From NCBI GenBank assembly GCA_037893245.1, contig JBAIAA010000096.1:496001-560000 (forward strand): a stretch of 64,000 nucleotides of DNA. Reading direction: 5' to 3'. The position numbers and the translations under genes are program-made. Positions 11,381 to 22,495 of this stretch are shown here, piece after piece (within the stretch, counting starts at the first letter, position 1; each line of letters starts with the position of its first letter). A model generated the notes under the pieces. It made no database searches and had not been told where the DNA came from. It worked only from the letters and a program-made list of their open reading frames with translations. The stretch is from Crossaster papposus. Taxonomy: Eukaryota > Echinodermata > Asteroidea > Velatida > Solasteridae.

Positions 11381-12714
11381 GAATCGCCCATTTTCGCACG
11401 AATTTTGATGCACGTTTTAGATCAACATTTTTATTAGCTAAATAGATTGTTCATTTTTAATCTCGATGCATCCAACTTCATTTTGCAACAATGTCACATT
11501 GGGTTATTCAAATTCGCTCGAGCTTCTAGTTGCACCAGTTCGGCAAGTATATGGAATATAAGCAAAGAAATTCGAAAACGGTTCAGTTCTTTAGAATTAC
11601 ACAGTGCCTTATTCCAAATTGATTAAGTAAATGAGAACGTTTCTAACAAAATTTTGCAACAAAGAAGCAGCAACAAAATAACTAAATTGATTGCTCTTTC
11701 CCGCTTTTGCAACACATCAAAAAGAAAAACCAGTTAGAAAAAAAGAAGCATGAAAAACAGAGATATAACATAAACACAGAAGATAAGAAAGCTAAAAGTA
11801 ACTAGTAAAAACATACAAAAACTATGTGTATACGCGATAAAAAGCGGGGAAACCTAAGTTTACTATTGCCAAAGTTTATTGTTTGTATCTTGACTTTCAC
11901 CCGGTATGTATCATTTTCCCGTATTGCTAACTTATATTTTACTTCTTTGGGTTAAAGACGGATACGTTAAAACTGAACAAACTAGACTAGAATTAAACTT
12001 GTGAAAAAGTTGCAACAAATTACTTCACATCTTGCCTGAGTCGTTTCCCTTTTATTATTTTAGATGCAGAAAGTGCGAATATAATGAGCGAAAATTAAAA
12101 CGAATAGATGAATGTGGATCTTATGCAAACCGAACCGACTGCTACATTAAATGACCACTTAAACCAAATGTCCAAATAATGTTTTGGTGGCGATAGATGA
12201 ACAAAATGATTGTTAATGCTGTACCCTCATAGAGAGATTTTACCTGAAAACTCGCCCAGTATAGGTTAGTTCTCCAATAATATTGATCTAGTTCCCTCTG
12301 GAAGATTTGTTTTTATAAAATAGGCAAACAGATAAACAAATAAACAGATACTGTATACCGTGTTTTGGGCTTTATAGAGATTTTTTGAATTTCTGAATGT
12401 ACTCCTCTAGGTTTTAAAGTTACATGATTTGAAGGTAGTATACACCATTTGCTTTTGTTGTAAATTTCTAAATTGTATGGGTTTGAAATATAGTTTATAT
12501 TTATGGTAAATATTGTGACGGAGATCAATTTTTAAAGTTTTGCGTGAATAGATGCTGGGAAAAACCAAGAACATTAATGCTGTTCCTCGACTTCATTCAG
12601 ACAAAACAGAGCAATTGATAGATGCAGGTTAGGAAACCAGACTACTGACTGACAACAGCATGCACGGATATGTAACAGTATTGCCAAATAAATGAGGTGT
12701 AATTTAATAAATTG
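11381..12714 (+). other. Shared unit flank, no gene seen (unit A)
   Basis: AT-rich sequence matching 41321-43000 in unit B and parts of 53032-54180 and 57060-58090 in unit C. Unit A lacks about 340 bp present in B at about 42110-42455. The short minus-strand frame at 12313-12528 recurs in three places but carries no recognisable domain. Confidence 0.5.
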
Positions 12715-14783
12715 ATTATTATTATTATTATTATTATTTATTCAGCCAAAACAAGCAACAATCATACAGACAATATATGATATTGAACAGATAAATCAAG
12801 ATATGTAACAGGATGTATACATTTTACGTGTAGATCATAAGAATACAGACTGGAATGAGAGAGAAGAGGAGGGGTACGGGTGTAGAGAGCAATAAAATGA
12901 AAGTCAAAGTAACAAAACATGTACAAGAAAGCAGCAATTAACAAAACAAGGGATAATAAGTAAAGGCAACATTAATCATAAAGGCAGCAGGATAGAAACA
13001 TGACAAAACAAACAACCCATTCTAAGATGGCCAGGATTAATAAAAGCGAACTTAATCACTGTGACTCGAGAGCCTACTAATCCAATCTTAAAATGGATCA
13101 CTTACAAAAATAATGTATTATATAAAAGCTAAAACTCTGTAAGAAAAAAAGAACATGAGGCAAATAATTAAATAAATAATATATGTAAGAATAAACATTT
13201 CATGTACTGTGTATCTTAACATTCAATCAGTCCCTAATATTCATAAGAACAAGAAAACAGTTTGCACTTTAAACAGACAACAATGTGAAGAACAAAAAAT
13301 ATAGTTGGGGGAAGGTACCATAAGTTTGAAGACGAAATATAGACAGGCAAAATTAAAAATAAACAGCGGCAACAATAGTGGGTGAGCTAAATAAACATGA
13401 ACATGCATGCAACACTAAGCCAAACCATGTGAAACAAACAGATAGTAGGAGCAAGACAACCCCATTCAAGCAATTACACAGACACACAATTAAGATAGGA
13501 ACTGGTAAACAACCAATGACACAGTATGACTGGCCAAAAGTGAAAACAGCTACATGTACATGTACTGACAAACAATCTAGGAAATAAACAAACAACCATG
13601 TAAATGACACTTACAGACAATCAAGGAAACAAACAAGTAACCTCCAGTAAGTAGGTTAACAAAAACAACACATCAGCACATCAGGTGTATAAACATGCAA
13701 CAAACAAACAAACAAAAACAAACAAACAAACAAACACCCCCAACACCACAAAAACTCACATAACTATAGTACATCTAGATATCATTGAAATGGTTACACA
13801 AGTACTTGTTGAAACATTTAAATGAATCCATAATTAGGGCGTTCGTAACACTTGTAGGCAGACTACTCCAAATACGAGGAAATGAATGGATAGATGTGTT
13901 CTTAAGGCTTTGCGTCCTCGCGTAGAGATGATTGAAAGTGAGTGTGTCCATGTGGCGGGTATTCACAGAAGTATGTGAGTTGACAGTGTGACAGTCAACA
14001 AGTTTAAATAAACATTTAGTGGTAAATTGGACAGTTATTCGTTTACGTCTGGATTCTAGTGTTTGCCAGTTTAGTTGTGTTAGTCTGTCCTCATATGACA
14101 TTGCCCCTCTCTGTTGTTTAAGAAACATTCTCGTTGCTCTCCTTTGGACTTGTTCTAGTTTAGCTGATAAAGTTGCTGTATATGGGCACCAGGCAGGCAG
14201 CCAGTACTCAAGAACTGATGACAAGTGACCGGTAGAGAGACATTAGTGCATTTGTAGAAGTTCCTCCTGCTGTATGCCAGATGAAACCAAGACTGAGTCT
14301 TATTTACCTTGGCAACCACATTGTTGACATGGTCGTTCCATGTAAGAGTACTGTTCATTGTGACACCAAGGTACTTGTAGGTGGTTGCAACTGTTAAGGG
14401 AGATCCAAGAATATAGTACTGCGGAAGGGCTAGTGGTTTCGTTGATCTAGTCATGTGCATTATCTTTGATTTGCTTGTATTAAGTTTCATCCCATTCGAC
14501 TCACTCCATCGGCTAAGGGCATCTAGGTCTGCTTGCAGGAGGAGTTCGTCTTCATGGGAATTGATGGGTTGATAAGTAAGTGTGTCGTCAGCGAAGAGTA
14601 GGGATTTGGTGGCGAGAGTGTGTGAAATGTCACTGATGAATAAATTAAACAGCAGGGGACCTAGGACACTTCCTTGTGGAACGCCAGATGTTACAGGAGA
14701 CCAAGATGAAAAGGCCCCATGGTACATGACTCGTTGATGCCGTCCAACAAGAAAAGATTTCAACCATGACCAAGTTTGACCAT
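12715..14783 (-). mobile_element. 5'-truncated LINE, minus strand
   Basis: The insertion is bounded by comparison with unit B, which reads uninterrupted at the same point (about 43000). Read on the minus strand it starts inside the reverse transcriptase and ends in an ATA/AAT microsatellite tail (plus-strand ATT repeats from about 12717). About 1 kb between the last coding residue and the tail shows no ORF and is a long 3' UTR. The 5' truncation and microsatellite tail are typical of target-primed retrotransposition. Family is jockey/L2/CR1-like, not resolved further. Confidence 0.85.
13775..14763 (-). pseudogene. LINE reverse transcriptase C-terminal half, one frameshift
   Basis: The upstream frame (14763 down to 14155) has SGVPQGSVLGPLLFNLFISD and the catalytic FADD (14584-14595), then GMKLNTSKSKIM and YLGVTM. 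The continuation (14224 down to 13775) is in another frame: SSVLEYWLPAWCPY, QRRATRMFL and the LINE C-terminal motif RIWSSLPTSVTNA. The two halves meet at about 14224 with a small indel, so the protein is broken. The N-terminal RT motifs and the endonuclease are absent. It would have been the RT of a non-LTR element. Confidence 0.85.
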
Positions 14784-14892
14784 GACCAAGTGTTTAAAAA
14801 TAGTCCGGTATTTCCAACCATTGCCGGAATCTCAGTAATTCCTTTGAGATAGGGGTGTGTGTGTATGATATAGGGACAAGAGCGGAAGAGGG

Positions 14893-14923
<31 letters not shown>

Positions 14924-14996
14924 GTCTCCCCTCTACTATTATTGTGATGGAGATACGGCTCATCAAAGGAACAAATCAGTTTTTGAAGGAAAATAT
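14784..14996 (+). repeat. Unit flank with TG repeat and poly-G tract
   Basis: Unit A resumes after the LINE. A short (TG)n tract runs into an uninterrupted G run (about 14909-14924), then CTCCCCTCTACTATTATTG. Equivalents are at about 43110-43150 (unit B) and 58200-58230 (unit C). The flank ends with ATAT at 14993-14996, the target duplicate of gypsy-2. Confidence 0.75.
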
Positions 14997-15726
14997 TGTT
15001 GCGTTCACGCATACAGCGAGCGGTCTTTATTTCTTTCCCAACCAACGCGCAGCGCACGGTTCTTGCAGCGATATGTGTGCCCTCACACAGCGCGAAGTTA
15101 TCACGCACCACTACTGGTACGCGTGTGTATACGGTATGCTATTGTGTAGCGCGCAATGCATCTAGCATGTACTGTGTGCTATGACCTCGTTCACAGCGAG
15201 TTATGACTTAGTCGTTTTCCCTCATACTTTCCCCGGAGTCGATGTGAATTCCCCTCATATACCTTACCCCTGTATTCGACCCAAACTGACCCTTCATATT
15301 AGCAAGTGTGGACCGCTAAACCTTCCCGTGTATCTGACCCTATACATAGCGACTGGGAGCCGCTAAACCACACTGTACTGTCACGGTACACCAGAGGTCA
15401 AGTTACCCTCCCCACGCAAGAGTTTACTCCATAGAACTGTGTGTAGGTTCTCATCTTGTCTAGAGACTAAGTCTTGTGCATAACCCTATGTACCGAGAAA
15501 GTTACCCCTTTCCCTTTCCTCGAGGATTACTCCCCGTAACGCACCCACGAGTAATCCTACTTCACCCGCTCACCACAACTCTCGGACTTTCTCCTGCAAG
15601 AATGTCTAAGTCAGAACGTGTACAAATCCTCCATAGGAACATCCCCATTGACTTTGTACACGTATGCATTATTCATAACTACCAGAATCCAATGCTCTCA
15701 TTGGTTAAGACGCGCACCCAAAAGCC

Positions 15727-15734
15727 TATATAAA
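15727..15734 (+). promoter_or_regulatory. TATA box of gypsy-2 5' LTR
   Basis: TATATAAA followed by GGGTGTGG, with ATTGG (an inverted CCAAT box) about 25 bases upstream. Transcription should begin roughly 25-30 bases downstream, near 15760. The 3' LTR has the same box at 23221-23227. Confidence 0.75.
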
Positions 15735-15907
15735 GGGTGTGGAAATGGCGGAGTAGATTATTATCCGAGCTGAGCTCATACACAGAGCTTCGTTCCCAGC
15801 ATGTGCTCTAGCCACAGAGCTTCACTCTCTCAATACTCAGATAACATGTAAGGCACAAACTAGATCTTGTATATAGTGCGCCCTCTATTGTGATGTAAAT
15901 ACTTCTG

Positions 15908-15913
15908 AATAAA
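15908..15913 (+). terminator. Polyadenylation signal in gypsy-2 LTR
   Basis: AATAAA within CTTCTGAATAAACC, about 180 bases downstream of the TATA box. The functional copy for the element transcript would be its counterpart in the 3' LTR at about 23402-23407. Confidence 0.6.
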
Positions 15914-15991
15914 CCAGTAGTATAGTGTGTGTAAGATGCTGTATCTTGACTCTTATTTTGATAACGCCTCTACCCAAGTGAGACGTTACAC

Positions 15992-16010
15992 TGGTGGCAA
16001 GCGGTGGGAT
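15992..16010 (+). other. Primer-binding-site-like sequence of gypsy-2
   Basis: TGGTGGCAAGCGGTGGGAT lies one base after the 5' LTR. The initial TGG complements the CCA end shared by tRNAs. I cannot assign the tRNA from memory. Confidence 0.6.
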
Positions 16011-16135
16011 ATGAACTTACACACATCATCGAACTCAATCATGACTTGTAATTAAGTCACATCGCATGCCCCTCCACTGAGCGGATCTGCTAGCTTTGAA
16101 CTCTGGTTTTCAGCCCGTCAAACTCGAACGCTACC

Positions 16136-17311
16136 ATGCCTACCAAGCAAAGGCGAAAATCTCGCAGGTTGCAGTCATTGTATGAGGGTGATGACAGCGA
16201 CATGTCGTTTTCAAGTCTACAGGCAGAAAGTTCAGAACTTCAACAACTCAAGCAAGAATTCGAACTCTTGAAGCTTTGTTCAGTGGAGGCAGAGAAAGAG
16301 CTGAAACAGCTCCGTGCAACTGCTGCGTTTCACAGTCCACCAACGGCTGAGCAGACAGGAGCAGATGTTTCAGCAAATTCGCCCCAGGAATCACAGCCAG
16401 TGATGTCAACCACCAGTACCAACCCTTCTACTGTCCCCAGGCCAACAGCAGCAGAGTCCCGTCTTTCCAGAACACAGCCGAGTCATAAGCTGGATGTTCC
16501 TCTCCCTCGCCAAGGAGAATTTGACGGCACGAAGTCATGGGAAGGCTTTGTCCGTCCTTTGATGGGTCTCGCCGAGGCTTGCGGCTGGACTGAAGAAGAA
16601 AAACGCTTCCGACTTGTAAGCAGCTTACGAGGGAAGGCGGCTGAGTACGTGTTTCAACAAATGGAACCTGAGGCAATCAAGTCGTCAGACACTTTGATAA
16701 AAGAGCTCGACAAGCGATTTGGCGAGCGACAGTTGCCAAACTACTACATCGCTCAGCTAGAAGCGAGGAGACATCAGCCGGCGGAGAAGCTGGCGGAGTT
16801 TGTAGCTGACATTCGCCGCCTCGTCTTTCGTGGCTACCCAACGGCTGACCCAGTTACAAGGGGAAGCATCGCCCTTCGCCACTTTCTGAAGGGTCTCTCT
16901 GATCAGCAGATGGCAGTTTCTGTTGGGATGACAAATCCCAAGTCCCTTGAGGAGGCCACTACAGCGGTGGAAAACTTCCTGAGCCTCCGTGATACTACAA
17001 GCCCAGGAAAGGCACATCGAGTGAACACCGTGCAGGCACCACCCGAGGCGGAGCCGGGGTTTGTCACCCAAAAACAGCTCAAGCAGTTTCAGGACAACCT
17101 CGACCGGCGGTTGAATGGAATCGTCAAGCTGATCAAAGATACGCCCGCCCACAACGCCAACAAACAGAGATTTTCCACGTCCGCTGAAGCCAAGAGGCAG
17201 AGGAGAGCTGACGATGTGACTTGTTTCAAATGTGGTAAGCCCGGCCACTTTGCAAACAAGTGCCCCGACAGAGCGGCCAAGGAGGTCGTCGTCATACAGT
17301 CGGAAAACTAA
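16136..17311 (+). CDS. gag: gypsy-2 Gag (391 aa)
   Basis: The first ATG after the LTR opens a 391-aa frame. A basic start (PTKQRRKSRR) leads into a Leu/Glu-rich coiled-coil-like segment (about 30-65), a Pro/Thr/Ser linker, and a retrotransposon capsid region (about 125-290) with WEGFVRPLMGLAEACGW and LRGKAAEYVF. Near the C-terminus is a CCHC zinc knuckle CFKCGKPGHFANKC (C363, C366, H371, C376) that should bind element RNA. The frame is intact and overlaps the start of pol. Gag is thus full length although pol is damaged. Confidence 0.93.
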   Translation: MPTKQRRKSRRLQSLYEGDDSDMSFSSLQAESSELQQLKQEFELLKLCSVEAEKELKQLRATAAFHSPPTAEQTGADVSANSPQESQPVMSTTSTNPSTVPRPTAAESRLSRTQPSHKLDVPLPRQGEFDGTKSWEGFVRPLMGLAEACGWTEEEKRFRLVSSLRGKAAEYVFQQMEPEAIKSSDTLIKELDKRFGERQLPNYYIAQLEARRHQPAEKLAEFVADIRRLVFRGYPTADPVTRGSIALRHFLKGLSDQQMAVSVGMTNPKSLEEATTAVENFLSLRDTTSPGKAHRVNTVQAPPEAEPGFVTQKQLKQFQDNLDRRLNGIVKLIKDTPAHNANKQRFSTSAEAKRQRRADDVTCFKCGKPGHFANKCPDRAAKEVVVIQSEN

Positions 17312-20300
17312 CGCGGACCGTGCCGTCCGGCCTGGCAACGGTCCGTCCAAATGAACAGAACACTATCCGATTGGGTAGACAGACATTTCAAGGCATGTCT
17401 GCATTTTTGCAAGTGCAGATGTGCGGCAAATATAGCGAACTTTTAGTCGACACCAGAGCGGCGGTGACCATCATTTCTTCAGCACTTTTCAGCCAGATCC
17501 CCGCTGAAAAACGCCCTGAACTCAAACCCCCCTGCAAAAGCACAAAACTAGAAACGGCAAACAAGGAACTAATTGACATTGAAGGTGTTGCCACAATAGA
17601 CATGATGATTGGTGAACGGCACTTTCAATGGGATGCATTTGTCGCCCCCGTCAGCGATGAAGGAATCCTTGGCTATGACTTTCTGTACCACTATGATTGC
17701 GTATTGGAGGCACGACACGGCATGCGAATTGCCGGTGACTGGGTTCAATGGACAGTCAAAGTAGCCCCTCCCCATGCAATTAAGATTGCACTGAAGCAGA
17801 ACATTACAATTCCAGCATGCAGCGAGTGGATTGCAGAGAGTGTAGCCGATCATTACAAACTCAACTCAGAGTTTGCAGTCGTTGAGCCTGTGAACCATCT
17901 TCACAATCTCGTGGTCGGAAGATCCCTAACTGATCCCTACCGAGAGGACATCGGCATACCCGTCAGAGTTATGAACACATCACCCGAGAACATTGAACTT
18001 CAGGCGGGTATAACACTTGGTTACCTGCATGAAGTTGATGCAGTGGAACTCATAGCCGAACAAGAAAACGGTGAAATCGATCACCTTTATCGAGTAACAC
18101 GTGTGTGCAGAGAGCATGCCCGCCCAGCATCATATGCAGTTAACCCAGTCAGACCCGCCGCCCCCAACCCCAAGAATCCTTCTGACAAGTGGTCAGAAAA
18201 TCTTCAGAAACTGTACGAGAGGAGCTGTGAAAACCTGTCCCCGTACCAGCAGAAATCATTGTGTGAACTTTTGGCTAACCACGAGAACACTTTCGCCAAA
18301 TCCGCGGAGGATTTGGGAAAAGCTTCAATAGTGCAGCACACTATCGACACCGGCGACGCACGTCCTATACGACAACCTCCCCGCCGTCCCCCCAAGGCAT
18401 TCCAAGGCGAGGAGGAGAAAGTGCTCGAGAGCCAACTCAAGGCGGGTGTAATCCGCGAGTCTACATCCCCTTGGGCATCGCCAATGGTTTTTGTCAGAAA
18501 AAAGGACGGCACAACTCGTCCCTGTGTCGACTATCGGAAACTGAACGATGTTACGCGCCGTGACGCGTACCCCCTACCCCATGTTGACGACTGTCTAGAT
18601 TGCCTGAGTGGGGCAAAAATCTTCAGTACACTTGATCTGCAGTCGGGCTACTGGCAGATTGAGGTGAAGGAGGAAGATCGTCACAAGACCGCGTTTGTAA
18701 CCCGAAGTGGACTGTACGAGTACGTGACCATGCCTTTTGGGTTATGTAACGCACCCAGCACCTTTGAGCGCTGTATGGAACTAGTACTCAAGGGTCTGCA
18801 ATGGCGAACTCTTCTGATATATCTAGACGATATCATCATCCAGTCATCAACATTTTCAGAGCATATTGAGCGTCTTGATGAAGTTCTACGCCGACTAGGG
18901 AACGCTGGACTGAAGCTGAAGCCGAGCAAGTGTGAACTTTTCCAGACGGAAGTTCTGTTTCTCGGCCACATCATCACACCAGATGGTGTCAAACCCGACC
19001 CTAGTAAAGTTTCTGCCGTGCAGAACTGGCCGACTCCCAAGAACATTACTGAAGTACGCTCTTTCCTTGGACTCTGTTCCTACTACCGTAGATTCATAGC
19101 CCAATTCGCCACGATGGCCAGCCCCTTACATCGTCTGTTAGAGGCCGGACAGACGTTTAAGTGGACGCCTGACTGCCTAGCGGCTTTTGAGAAATTAAAG
19201 GCCGCCCTCACCGGCAACGAAGTCATGTCGTATCCAAATGATGATGGGTTGTTCATCATTGATACCGATGCTTCAGATACTGGCATTGGTGCAACTCTAT
19301 CGCAACTCCAGTGGTGTGATCGGACCCAGAGGGAGGAGGAACGACCGATAGCTTACGCCAGTCGTTCGATGACAAAGCCGCAGCGCCGGTACTGCACTAC
19401 GAGGAGAGAACTCCTTGCTATCGTCACCTTCCTCCAGTACTTCCGGCACTACCTACTGGGAAAACAGTTCCTCGTCAGAACTGATCACAGCGCTCTTCGA
19501 TGGGTCATGTCCTTTCGTGAGCCTGTCGACCAGATGGCAAGATGGCTTCAAATATTGTCCCAGTTCGACTTCAAAATCGAGCATCGACCAGGGAGAAAAC
19601 ATGGCAACGCAGATGCCCTCTCTAGGGTGCCATGTGACCCTGACGACTGCCTGTGCTACGACGGCACGACCATACTCACTGATCTCCCTTGCGGCGGATG
19701 CGAGAAGTGCAAAGCCAAAAGCGAGATGTGGTCCGATTTTGTCAAAATCGACGACGTGGTCCCCCTTTCGACCAAACGAGTAAACGCTACCACCGTTGAA
19801 GTTCAATCTCCGCCGAGAACTTCGCCTGACGATCAGCCCTCGAGCAATGACGTCAACCCTAAGGCCATGCCCGCATCCCCGCGGACAGTCCTCGCACTGA
19901 TGGCAATTATAGTAACACTCCTACTGGTTCCTGTGTGCAGCCTTGGTAAACTTATTTGGCGCTCGTGCAGTGAGTTTACCGGCGACCTTGACGATGGACC
20001 GTTCAACGGTCATTTTTGGCGCACAACCACGCCTCCTGGAGAAACTACCGGGCAAGCCCAATTGCCCACTGCCATTCGGGTAGTACGGCCGCCCAACCGA
20101 ACTAAACCTGCTACAGGATCCTCTGATTCAGCTGGAGGAGAGTCGAACTGCAACGCGCCCTGCATCCCTCGTAAGGATGCCGACGCCGGTTCAAGTGCCG
20201 GGCAGCAACTTGCAGAACAATCGAATCCAACTGAACAGCAAGACGACCAAGATAGTGAGGACACGAGTGAGCGTGCCCCTTCGAGTGCCCCCGCCGCTCC

Positions 20301-20631
20301 CAGCGCCGGACGAGCCACATCTCGGGTCGGTGGCTATAAGACAGAGGAAATAGCTGAACTGCAGAGAGCAGATCCAAACCTGAGAATCATCATGGAATTG
20401 ATGATCAAATCTCCCGACAGACCAAGCAGAGACCAGATAGCACGAGAGAGTCCCGCCTCAAGGAACTTGTGGTTGCTATGGCAACAGCTGGTGCTAAAAG
20501 ACGGTGTTCTTTTCAAAAGATGGGTGACCCCTGATCAAACCCAGTCTTACCTACAACTTGTTGTTCCACAAGAACTACAGGGTGCCGTTCTTAAAGCTAC
20601 ACACGACGCCGTGATCTCTGCTCATCTCTGA
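17239..20631 (+). pseudogene. pol: gypsy-2 Pol, first part: PR-RT-RNase H, then premature stop
   Basis: The -1 frame relative to gag is open from 17239; I saw no canonical slippery heptamer in the overlap. Counting from 17260, the protease motif reads DTRA at residues 64-67 where DTGA is expected (AGA at 17455-17457), a change that should abolish proteolysis. RT has DYRKLND and YLDD at 521-524. RNase H has DTDASD near 670 and TDHSALRW. An unusual linker follows: a Cys cluster (CLCYDG, CGGCEKCK), a hydrophobic run VLALMAIIVTLLLVPVCSL at 877-895, then a Pro/Ser/Gln-rich tract. The frame hits TGA at 20629-20631 inside the integrase zinc region, just after HDAVISAHL. Confidence 0.9.
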
Positions 20632-20632
20632 G

Positions 20633-21913
20633 AAAACTTCTCAGAAAGTCAAACGCCAGTTTTACTGGTACCGACTGAAGGAAACCGTTCGTGAATGGGT
20701 CCGGAAGTGTGCGAAGTGTGGTGCACGGAAAAGGCCACACACAACCCCCAGAGCACATCTCAAGGATCATCGAGTCGGCGCGCCGCTAGACAGACTGGTC
20801 ACCGTCCTTGGTCCGTTTCCTGTCAGTGACAATGGCAACAGATACATTCTCCTAGTCGGTGACCAATTCACAAAGTGGATGGAGGCTTACCCCATTCCCA
20901 ACCAGAAGGCAGAGACGGTAGCTCATAAAATCGTCTACGAGTATATTTCCCGTTTTGGCCCACCCCTTGACATTCACTCCGATCAGGGTCGAACGTACGA
21001 GTCTCATCTCATGCAAGAAGTTTGTAAACTGTTGGAAATCCACAAAACTCGAACTTCTCCATACCATCCATCCGCCAATGGACAGGCGGAGAGATTTAAT
21101 CAAGTTTTAGTCGACATGATCGCAGCGTATGATGACGGTGACCAACGCAATTGGGATACCCACCTCCCACTTCTAACTTCAGCGTACAGAAGTTGTCAGC
21201 ATGAAGCTACACGTTACTCACCCAACATGTTGATGTTAGGTCGAGAAACACACTTGCCGATTGCGTTTGTACTCGGTGGCCCCGCCACAGAGGACACACC
21301 CCAAAATGAATGCGAGTATGTTGCATCATTAAGGAAGAGGATGGAAACCGTCTATCATCTAGTTCGCAAACATCTTGGTAAATCCGCTGAACGACAGAGG
21401 AAAGACCACGATCCCCGAGTTTCCCAAAGAAACTATCAAATTGGTGACCTGGTGTACATGCGCGATAGCACCAGAACCCCTGGTTTATCCCCTAAGCTAA
21501 AACAAGCTAAATGGGTAGGCCCCTGCATCATTCTCCGAACAATGAGTGATCTCCTGTTTGAGATACGGGTCAAGCAAAGAGGAAAAACAAAAATTCTTCA
21601 TCACGACCGGCTTAAACATTATTTCAGCAATGAAGTCCCTTCATGGATGGTGGACATCCGTAAGACGTTACTTGCGAAAAGTTCTCCTTCAACGGATGAT
21701 GCCGTCCTCCGCAGTAACACCAGAAAAACACCTGGCACCGGGAACACTGGCGCCCCCTCGTCAGCCCGGCCTGCTAAAGTACATGGTTCCCCCAAACCAA
21801 CTGTAGCGCCATCTACGTCAGGAACGTCGCCCTTGTCAGAGAGGAGAAGTGCACGTACTAAGAAAAGGCCAGCGAGACTGCAGGATTTCGAATCTCGAAT
21901 CTCCAACCAGTGA
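20633..21913 (+). pseudogene. gypsy-2 Pol, second part: integrase, shifted frame
   Basis: Integrase continues from KTSQKVKRQFYWYR in a different frame directly after the stop at 20629-20631. About 5 nt appear to be missing compared with the usual spacing between the HL of the zinc region and K-T. The zinc ligands CAKCGARK follow, then core motifs LVGDQFTKW, HSDQGRTYES and SANGQAERFNQ, giving D, D and E. A C-terminal domain contains QIGDLVYMRD and WVGPCIILR. The catalytic residues are intact, so only the frame is broken. The tail is Pro/Thr/Ser-rich and ends SRISNQ. Confidence 0.9.
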
Positions 21914-22163
21914 GCCCGTCCCTGGCTCCTCACGTCTCCCGTCTGATGGGTGGGTCGCCCAGACATCGGACAAGTATTCCCGGACGCCCCGATCCCAGTC
22001 CCCTCCGGCACCGCCGATCACGCTCACAGACGTGATGGATGCCATCGGGATCCTCAACAAGCGTCTTGACGGGATGGAACACGCCGTCAAGGCCAAGGTT
22101 AAGGAAGTCGCTCAGGTCCAGTCGTGTCACCTGGTCCGTGTGATCCAACGCATTGACAATTAG
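21849..22163 (+). CDS. Unrecognised small ORF after gypsy-2 integrase
   Basis: A 104-codon frame overlaps the end of the integrase frame (+1 to it) and ends at 22163, before the 3' LTR. The second half, ITLTDVMDAIGILNKRLDG, looks helical. It may be a lost extension of Pol after another frameshift, an accessory ORF, or chance. There is no signal peptide or membrane segment and I recognise no family. Its start is uncertain because no ATG opens it. Confidence 0.25.
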   Translation: MHVLRKGQRDCRISNLESPTSEPVPGSSRLPSDGWVAQTSDKYSRTPRSQSPPAPPITLTDVMDAIGILNKRLDGMEHAVKAKVKEVAQVQSCHLVRVIQRIDN

Positions 22164-22458
22164 GGACAAACTGCGTCAATTGTGAACTTATAGTGATTTC
22201 ACTACCATCTCAATGGACACTGAACTTTTACTTTCGTCGTTTTAGATGGATATTTATTCTTCTGTTTTCGCTCTCATTATTCTTATGTTAAAGGATTGTA
22301 TTCTTTTGATTTTCTTTTTGAGTTAACCTTTAGTGTGTCTTTTCTAGCGCTCCGTTTAACTTTGATGTATTCAGTTACTTTAGTTAAATTTTCGCTTTTC
22401 GATTATTTTGTTTACCGTATGTTATTCCCTACGTTACAACGAGGACGTTGTAAAAACT

Positions 22459-22495
22459 GGGGGGGGGGGGGGGGGGGGGGGGGTAGGGGAGATAG
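22459..22495 (+). other. Poly-G run and polypurine tract before gypsy-2 3' LTR
   Basis: An uninterrupted run of about 25 G (from about 22459) is followed by TAGGGGAGATAG and then the LTR TG at 22496. The purine stretch next to the LTR is where plus-strand priming is expected. The G run length may be uncertain in the assembly. Confidence 0.7.

Larger units (their letters stand above)
14997..15990 (+). repeat. gypsy-2 5' LTR (994 bp)
   Basis: It starts TGTTGCGTTC and ends GACGTTACA. It has a TATA box and a downstream AATAAA in the order expected for U3-R. A primer-site-like TGGTGGCAAGCGGTGGGAT begins at 15992. Confidence 0.95.

Noticed and set aside
12313..12528. Minus frame repeated at 42521 and 57643
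   Set aside because: Its length and start shift between copies and there is no domain; chance frame in AT-rich flank.
12720..12737. ATT microsatellite considered as an independent repeat
   Set aside because: Its position at the exact 3' end of the minus-strand LINE makes it the tail of that element.
17239..17311. Search for a canonical slippery heptamer in the gypsy-2 gag/pol overlap
   Set aside because: Only a non-canonical GGAAAAC before the gag stop was seen; it does not satisfy X XXY YYZ, so no site is called.
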